Origin: Oscillospiraceae bacterium
Lineage (GTDB): Bacteria; Bacillota; Clostridia; Oscillospirales; Ruminococcaceae
Length of the DNA: 64,000 nt
Assembly (NCBI GenBank): GCA_016281125.1
Contig: JAEEIA010000053.1
Coordinates: forward strand, 1-64,000
Direction: 5' to 3'
Both the position numbers and the translations under genes were made by a program. Shown piece after piece: positions 59,773 through 64,000 of the stretch. Under the pieces are notes generated by a model, which saw only the letters and a program-made list of their open reading frames with translations, did no database searches and had not been told where the DNA came from. The first letter of the stretch is position 1; every line of letters starts with the position of its first letter.

Positions 59773-60008
59773 TACTTCTCCCATTACACTTTTCGTAATA
59801 ATATACTATAAGGCGGCAGTGCCGCCCTCCATTTTAACGCCCAATTTGCAAAACTATCATTTTTCGCATACTTCTCTCATTGCACTTTTCGTGATAATAT
59901 GCTATAAGGCGGCAGTGCCGCCCTCCATTTTAACGCCCAATTTGCAAAACTATCATTTTTCGCATACTTCTCCCATTGCACTTTTCGTGATAATATGCTA
60001 TAATACTG
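59773..60008 (+). repeat. 96-bp tandem repeat carrying a promoter in each unit (2.4 copies)
   Basis: Units start at 59773, 59869 and 59965 with an exact period of 96 bp; units 1 and 2 differ by a few bases, and the third is partial. Each unit has TTRCAC, 17 bp, TATAAG or TATAAT, then GGCGGCAGTGCCGCC (a 6-bp hairpin) and an AT-rich stretch. Only the last unit carries the perfect TATAAT. Confidence 0.9.
59976..60004 (+). promoter_or_regulatory. Promoter of the GNAT pair, third repeat unit
   Basis: TTGCAC (59976-59981), 17 bp, TATAAT (59999-60004), about 30 nt before the ATG at 60042. Equivalent elements with TATAAG lie at 59784-59812 and 59880-59908. Confidence 0.8.
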
Positions 60009-60041
60009 TTGTATGCCATTCTCTACGAAAGGAGCAGTATC

Positions 60042-60518
60042 ATGCACAATCAGATCCGGCTTGCCGTGCCTGCGGATATTCCGCAGCTTTGCAGACTGCG
60101 GCTCGCTTATTTTGACGAGGAATTCGGTACGCTCCCCGCAGACAAAACTGCCGCAATCAAAACGCACCTGCCTCTTTATTTTTCGCAGCATCTCGGCCAG
60201 GACTGCATTGCAGTCGTCGCTGAGGCAGAGGACGGCACGCTGGTTTCCAACGCGCTGCTGACTATCATCGAAAAGCCAGCAAATCCGACCTTTCCGTGCG
60301 GACGAAGCGGCTATGTCCTCGGTGTGTTCACGGAACCGGCTTACCGCGGACAGGGGCTTGCGACGCAGATCATGACGCAGATTCTTGCAGAGGCCAAGCG
60401 CCTTGCGCTCGACACCGTGACGCTCTCCGCGAGCGACATGGGCAAGGGCATCTACGAAAAGCTCGGCTTTACCGTCAGGCACAGCAAATTCACAGAAATG
60501 GAATGGTTCCCGGAATGA
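60042..60518 (+). CDS. GNAT family N-acetyltransferase
   Basis: The ATG at 60042 follows AAAGGAG. The 158-residue protein has the GNAT core: RLAVPADIPQLCRLR at the start, GYVLGVFTEPAYRGQGLATQIMTQIL with the acetyl-CoA loop RGQGLA, and DMGKGIYEKLGF near the end. Substrate unknown. It is translationally coupled to the next acetyltransferase gene (ATGA overlap) and transcribed from the repeated promoters. Confidence 0.92.
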   Translation: MHNQIRLAVPADIPQLCRLRLAYFDEEFGTLPADKTAAIKTHLPLYFSQHLGQDCIAVVAEAEDGTLVSNALLTIIEKPANPTFPCGRSGYVLGVFTEPAYRGQGLATQIMTQILAEAKRLALDTVTLSASDMGKGIYEKLGFTVRHSKFTEMEWFPE

Positions 60519-61534
60519 AGCACGCGGGGGCACAGACAATCCGGACGGAGCGCCTGATTCTGCGGCGCTTTTCAGAAGCTGACGCGCCGGATATGCTGCG
60601 GAACTGGGCAGCGGATCCGGATGTGCAGCATGAATACGGCGAGCCGGTCTATGAAACGGCGGAGGCCGTCCGCGGACTGCTTTTGCAGTATCTTGCGGGC
60701 TATGCGCGGCCGGATTTTTACCGCTGGGCAATCGAAGAACGGAAAAGCGGGCAGAACATCGGGATGATTGCATTCTGCAAGGTCTGGGAGGACTGCGAAA
60801 CCGCCGAAATCGAATACTGCATCGGTGCGGATTTCTGGGGGCACGGCTATGCCGGAGAAGCCCTCGGCGCCGTGATCGAATGGACATTTGACCAGACAGG
60901 GTTCCGTCGGCTGGAGGCCTATCACCGCGCGGCAAACCCGAAATCCGGGCGCGTGCTGCAAAAATCCGTCATGCGCCGGACAGCGACTGTCGAGCGCTTC
61001 CGCAGAGCCGGGGAAACACCGGACGGCGAGATTTGCTATGCGGTTGCCAAATATACAATCAGAGAAATTGCGCCCGATGAATATGCGCTTCTGAACGATT
61101 TTCTGTACAATGCGATTTTTGTACCGGAGGGTGTACCCGCACCGCCGCGTGAGATCATTAACCGACCGGAATTGCAGGTCTATACCGAAAAATTCGGGGA
61201 AAAGCAGGGCGACGCGGGATTTGTTGCAGAAGTCGGCGGAAGCATTGTCGGCGCGGTCTGGGTTCGCATCATGCAGGACTACGGACATATTGATGATGAC
61301 ACGCCCTCGCTTGCAATCTCGCTCTTTCCCGCATTCCGCGGGCAAAAGATCGGCACGGCGCTGATGCAAACGATGCTGATGCATCTGGCACAGACAGGAT
61401 ACAGGCAGGTTTCCCTCAGTGTGCAGAAACAGAATAAAGCCGTCAATCTGTACCGGGAGCTCGGTTTTCAGACCGCAGCAGAAACCGGCGAAGAATACAT
61501 TATGGTATACAGGTTTACGGATTCAGAACAATGA
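60515..61534 (+). CDS. Fusion of two GNAT acetyltransferase domains
   Basis: The ATG at 60515 overlaps the previous stop. The 339-residue protein begins with a RimJ/RimL-like GNAT domain (about 1-175: TIRTERLILRRFSEADAPDM, CIGADFWGHGYAGEAL, RLEAYHRAANPKSGRVLQK, then DGEICYAV) and continues with a second, shorter GNAT domain (about 176-335: TIREIAPDEYALLNDFL, ISLFPAFRGQKIGTALM, AVNLYRELGFQ). Both acetyl-CoA loops are present, although the N-terminal loop (WGHGYA) is a weaker match. The fusion implies two coupled acetylations or a dimer-like unit. Substrates are unknown. Confidence 0.88.
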   Translation: MKHAGAQTIRTERLILRRFSEADAPDMLRNWAADPDVQHEYGEPVYETAEAVRGLLLQYLAGYARPDFYRWAIEERKSGQNIGMIAFCKVWEDCETAEIEYCIGADFWGHGYAGEALGAVIEWTFDQTGFRRLEAYHRAANPKSGRVLQKSVMRRTATVERFRRAGETPDGEICYAVAKYTIREIAPDEYALLNDFLYNAIFVPEGVPAPPREIINRPELQVYTEKFGEKQGDAGFVAEVGGSIVGAVWVRIMQDYGHIDDDTPSLAISLFPAFRGQKIGTALMQTMLMHLAQTGYRQVSLSVQKQNKAVNLYRELGFQTAAETGEEYIMVYRFTDSEQ

Positions 61535-61615
61535 CCGATACAGAAAACAATCATCCGCAGTGAAAGGCGAAGCAGAACGGCGGCGGATACTGCCGGCAAG
61601 AAAGGAAGCAACCAA

Positions 61616-62626
61616 ATGGATATCGGAATCGACCTCGGAACGGCGAATATCATCATCACGCGGCGGCGGCACGGTGTTGTGCTCAATGAGCCGTCCGTGA
61701 TTGCATTCAACAAGCGCACGGAGCGTGTGGTCGCCGTCGGCGAGGAAGCATATAAAATGGAGGGGCGCTCGCCCTCGTATATTGCGGTCGTGCATCCGCT
61801 CCAGGACGGCGTCATTTCGGACGACATTCTGACGCAGGCACTGATCCGCGAGCTGATTGACGTGGTTTCGGGTGCGCACATCATCCGGCCGCGCATCGTC
61901 ATCTGCGTGCCGTCCCTGATTACGGACGTCGAAAAGCGCGCAATCCTCGATGCGGCCATGAGCACCGGCTCCCGCAAGGTGCATCTGATTCAGGAGCCGC
62001 TGGCGGCGCTGCTCGGCGCAGGCATCGCCATCAACCGGCCGGTCGGAAATATGGTCGTGGATATCGGCGGCGGCACAACGGATGTGGCCGTGGTTTCGAT
62101 GAACGGCATCGTGACGGCGCGTTCGCTCAAAACCGCCGGAAACAAGTTCGACCAGTCGATCATCCGCTATGTGCAGAATAAGTATCAGATTCTGCTCGGC
62201 CCGAAATCTGCGGAGCAGGTGAAGATTTCGCTCTGCAATCTGTATAATCCCGGCGAAGAGCGCATCGCGCAGGTCAAGGGACGGAATATTTCCCGCGGGC
62301 TGCCGGATCAGTGCGACCTTTCTGAGGCGGAGCTGTTTGAGGCACTGGAGGACGACATCAACGAGATCGGGGAAACGATCCGCCGCGTGCTGGAGGAAAC
62401 TCCGCCGGAGCTGGTCGGGGATATCTGTCAGAGCGGCATTCTGCTGACGGGCGGCGGCGCGCTGCTCGGCGGACTGGAGCCGTATCTGACGAGAATGCTC
62501 GGCGTGCCGTGCCGCACGGCAAAGGATCCGCTGACCTGCGTCGCGCGCGGAACAGAACAGGCCTTCCGCCGCAGAGATGTCCTCCTGGACGGCTTTGAAC
62601 GCATCGACAACTACACGCAGGCGTGA
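61616..62626 (+). CDS. mreB: Rod shape-determining protein MreB/Mbl
   Basis: The 336-residue actin homologue has phosphate-1 GIDLGTANIII, RPRIVICVPSLITDVEKRAI, the central IQEPLAALLGAGI, phosphate-2 VVDIGGGTTDVAVVS and adenosine-motif ILLTGGGALLGGLEPYL. It forms membrane-bound filaments that guide side-wall synthesis by RodA. It stands alone, without mreC and mreD, as Mbl-type genes do. Cocci usually lose MreB, so its presence hints at a rod or ovoid cell or a retained, possibly sporulation-linked role. Ribosome site AAGAAAGGAAG. It is followed by a repeat and a terminator. Confidence 0.95.
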   Translation: MDIGIDLGTANIIITRRRHGVVLNEPSVIAFNKRTERVVAVGEEAYKMEGRSPSYIAVVHPLQDGVISDDILTQALIRELIDVVSGAHIIRPRIVICVPSLITDVEKRAILDAAMSTGSRKVHLIQEPLAALLGAGIAINRPVGNMVVDIGGGTTDVAVVSMNGIVTARSLKTAGNKFDQSIIRYVQNKYQILLGPKSAEQVKISLCNLYNPGEERIAQVKGRNISRGLPDQCDLSEAELFEALEDDINEIGETIRRVLEETPPELVGDICQSGILLTGGGALLGGLEPYLTRMLGVPCRTAKDPLTCVARGTEQAFRRRDVLLDGFERIDNYTQA

Positions 62627-62629
62627 AAA

Positions 62630-62799
62630 GGTATCGCTGCGCGATGATTTGTAATGAGGACGCTGCCCTCAAACTCCCGCTGGGGACGTATCCCCAGAAC
62701 CCATTTTGTATACTTCATTTCTCATATCGTAGGATTCCCAAGGGATTGATCCCTTTGGCAGGTTTGGGCGGAGCCCATTCTGAATCCATCGGAGATACC
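62630..62799. repeat. Dispersed palindromic repeat, copy E (full, 170 bp, two arm types)
   Basis: The left end is a type-2 arm (GGTATCGCTGCGCGATGATT..AATGAGG) followed by hairpin CTGGGGACGTATCCCCAG. The right end is a type-1 arm: reverse complement GGTATCTCCGATGGATTCAG..ATGGGC, with the hairpin CCAAGGGATTGATCCCTTTGG. Ends GGTATC...GATACC. The arm order is the reverse of copy C. It lies between the mreB stop and its terminator, with TTTATCGAAAAGCTGAGAG as junction. Confidence 0.88.
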
Positions 62800-62829
62800 T
62801 CTTTACTGATACCGCTTTATCGAAAAGCT

Positions 62830-62864
62830 GAGAGCGCCGACGCAAAGGTCGGCGCTCTCTTTTT
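62830..62864 (+). terminator. Terminator of mreB
   Basis: A perfect 12-bp stem GAGAGCGCCGAC/GTCGGCGCTCTC with a 6-nt loop (GCAAAG), followed by TTTTTAC. Its end overlaps the stop codon of the convergent 62863 gene. Confidence 0.9.
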
Positions 62865-63561
62865 ACGTAAAATCTCCTGCTGTGCTCAGTCCGTTGACCG
62901 TGATGCGGCAGTCCGGATGCATCTCTTTCAGATGCGCGGCGGTTTCAGGCGGAATGCCCGCGTCACACCGGATCCGCAGTTCTGTCAGCGCAGTCAGCGA
63001 ATCCAGCGTATGCAGTGCCTCCGGCGGAATGCTCCGCTGAATATCCAGCGATTTCAGAAAGGTCAGGCTGCTCAGCGATTCGGTTTCGGATGTGCTCAGG
63101 TTGTGCTCAATCTCACAGCGGAACAGTGTCATCGCGGGCGCATCATCGCCTGCATGATAGTTATAGTACCGCACATTCTGCGGAATGCTGTCATCCTGAA
63201 GATGAAAGTCGAGCTTGATTTTATACGCACGCTCCGGCGCATCTGCTGTGTCCGCAAGATACGCATGTATATTCTGCACTGCACGGACGGTATCCGCAAG
63301 GGTTTCCGTCTGCGCGCAGAGCAGAATTGTTCCGGTTTCGCTGTCCAGCTCCGACTGATAGACGCTGACATTCCGCGTATGCTGTACGGTTTTCCGGAGC
63401 CCGGAAAAGGCCGGATCTGCCGCATTTTGCGCTGCAATTTCACTGCGGATGTACCTTCCGGCGGAGGTGAAATGCAGCGCAGTCAGCAGCAGCACCGCGA
63501 GGACTGCCGCCGCGGCCGTGCAGCCGAGAATGCAGGCCTTTTTCCTGCTGATGCTTTTCAT
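62863..63561 (-). CDS. Membrane-anchored leucine-rich-repeat-like protein
   Basis: The ATG at 63561 (MKSISRKK) has the right distance from CAGGAG; an ATG 6 nt upstream is too close. The 232-residue protein has a short basic N-terminus, one membrane helix or signal anchor (about 10-30) and an external domain. The last third shows LRR-like pattern (LSSLTFLKSLDIQRSIPPEALHTLDSLTALTELRI). No catalytic motif. It probably binds a surface ligand. It converges on mreB and shares the terminator zone. Confidence 0.7.
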   Translation of the reverse strand: MKSISRKKACILGCTAAAAVLAVLLLTALHFTSAGRYIRSEIAAQNAADPAFSGLRKTVQHTRNVSVYQSELDSETGTILLCAQTETLADTVRAVQNIHAYLADTADAPERAYKIKLDFHLQDDSIPQNVRYYNYHAGDDAPAMTLFRCEIEHNLSTSETESLSSLTFLKSLDIQRSIPPEALHTLDSLTALTELRIRCDAGIPPETAAHLKEMHPDCRITVNGLSTAGDFT

Positions 63562-63593
63562 TTGCATACTCCTGTGCGCAGAAACGGCAGGAT

Positions 63594-63628
63594 ACCGGCA
63601 GGACGTTCTGCGGATCCGTCCTGCCGGT
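63594..63628 (-). terminator. Hairpin between two minus-strand genes
   Basis: A perfect 12-bp stem ACCGGCAGGACG/CGTCCTGCCGGT around an 11-nt loop. The U tail is poor, so it may be a weak terminator or processing stem. Confidence 0.5.
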
Positions 63629-63651
63629 CATACTGCGGTATGTGATGCTGC

Positions 63652-64000
63652 TCAGAACCGGTTCAGCGGTTCGCAGCTTCCCATAAAGTTTCTGCGGTAG
63701 AGAATCTGCTCCCGCTGATCCTCTCCGAGATGCCGGAGCACTGTGAAGAACGCAAGGAACAGCCCGCCCTCAGCGGCCAGCACCGGCAGGGATGTGTCCG
63801 AGAGGAACATGATGTCCAGCAGCGGCAGCACGATGCCTGCGACCAGCGCTGCGACGCGCAGTGCCTCCAGACGGCGGAGATACCACGCGCACAGTCCGAG
63901 GATGCCCGCCGGAATCAGCGCAAGCATCCGGACAAACAGCAGCATTTCCCAGACATAGCAGCCGCCCACGCTGCCCGCAAGCACGCAGCCCAGCAGCATG
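63652..64000 (-). CDS. Membrane protein, probably N-terminally truncated by the window
   Basis: The frame is open from the right edge to a TGA at 63652. An ATG at 63999-63997 could be internal, so the start is uncertain. The visible 115 residues contain four hydrophobic segments (about 1-22, 24-43, 50-66, 70-88) and a basic C-terminus (EQILYRRNFMGSCEPLNRF). No family recognised. Confidence 0.55.
   Translation of the reverse strand, partial: MLLGCVLAGSVGGCYVWEMLLFVRMLALIPAGILGLCAWYLRRLEALRVAALVAGIVLPLLDIMFLSDTSLPVLAAEGGLFLAFFTVLRHLGEDQREQILYRRNFMGSCEPLNRF

Noticed and set aside
59877-60935. A 352-codon minus-strand frame crossing the 96-bp repeats
   Set aside because: The repeated peptide in it is only the translation of the promoter repeats, and the rest is antisense to two GNAT genes.
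1-64000. tRNA, rRNA, CRISPR array, known riboswitch, prophage or transposase gene
   Set aside because: I looked in the intergenic regions for cloverleaf-like patterns, regularly spaced repeats, T-box or common riboswitch cores and transposase motifs, and saw none that I could support. By-eye reading can miss diverged examples.

Overview
The window looks like a chromosomal segment of a Gram-positive, cellulosome-forming anaerobe of the Ruminococcus group (Oscillospiraceae/Ruminococcaceae). The main evidence is a GH10 xylanase with a Thr-rich linker and a C-terminal dockerin, a second small secreted dockerin protein, Thr-Thr-rich linkers in several secreted proteins, a GPR spore protease, and sigma-A promoters that nearly all read TTGnnn-17 bp-TATAAT. 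I name no species. I saw no rRNA, tRNA, CRISPR array, prophage or transposase gene, so this is mostly core genome plus surface and secreted accessory genes.

Layout. 1-6926 (minus) is most of a giant secreted adhesin (choice-of-anchor A-like head, SpaA/Cna-B-type modules, Thr linkers) that runs off the left edge. 7547-13578 holds a small unknown gene, a single-chain ABC transporter (ATPase plus FtsX-type permease), a membrane-anchored SH3-like protein and an Rrf2 regulator. 13709-19534 (minus) carries an FAD reductase, a DUF4026-like/TerB-like cluster and TatD. 19883-22693 is a BspA-like lipoprotein, a membrane protein and SurE. 23042-24610 is a secreted transglutaminase-like protein. 24681-27133 has DUF4363, YetF/DUF421 and GPR, divergent from rpsT. 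27250-30255 is an ECF sigma/anti-sigma pair with an unusually long overlap, then a ROK regulator. 30504-34167 is YfhO and an EFR1 flavodoxin-ferredoxin. 34496-37237 holds three paralogous four-TM proteins. 37285-49261 is a long run of ComM/YifB, RodA, a 2-hydroxyacid dehydrogenase, ProB, ProA, two M16 peptidases, Lgt and FolD. 49551-55019 holds the dockerin proteins, a small membrane protein, an acetyltransferase and a degenerate PHP-like protein. 55333-59675 is a four-module cyclic-di-GMP protein translationally coupled to PlsY. 59773-62626 has a tandem-repeat promoter region, two GNAT genes and MreB.

Most interesting signals: (i) a family of palindromic intergenic repeats (five loci: 12925, 38836, 49264, 54236, 62630) with two interchangeable arm types and GGTAT...ATACC ends; at three loci the repeat lies between a gene's stop codon and its terminator and is joined to that terminator by a shared TCGAmAArCTGA-type sequence; (ii) a soluble LacI-like sensor / degenerate GGDEF / apparently intact EAL / beta-helix-like protein overlapping plsY; (iii) a 96-bp tandem duplication that triplicates a promoter; (iv) a 95-nt sigma/anti-sigma overlap; (v) a candidate short transcript near 19650 and several long leaders.

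All coordinates, promoters and hairpins were read by eye. Family names come from motif recognition, not from a database search.
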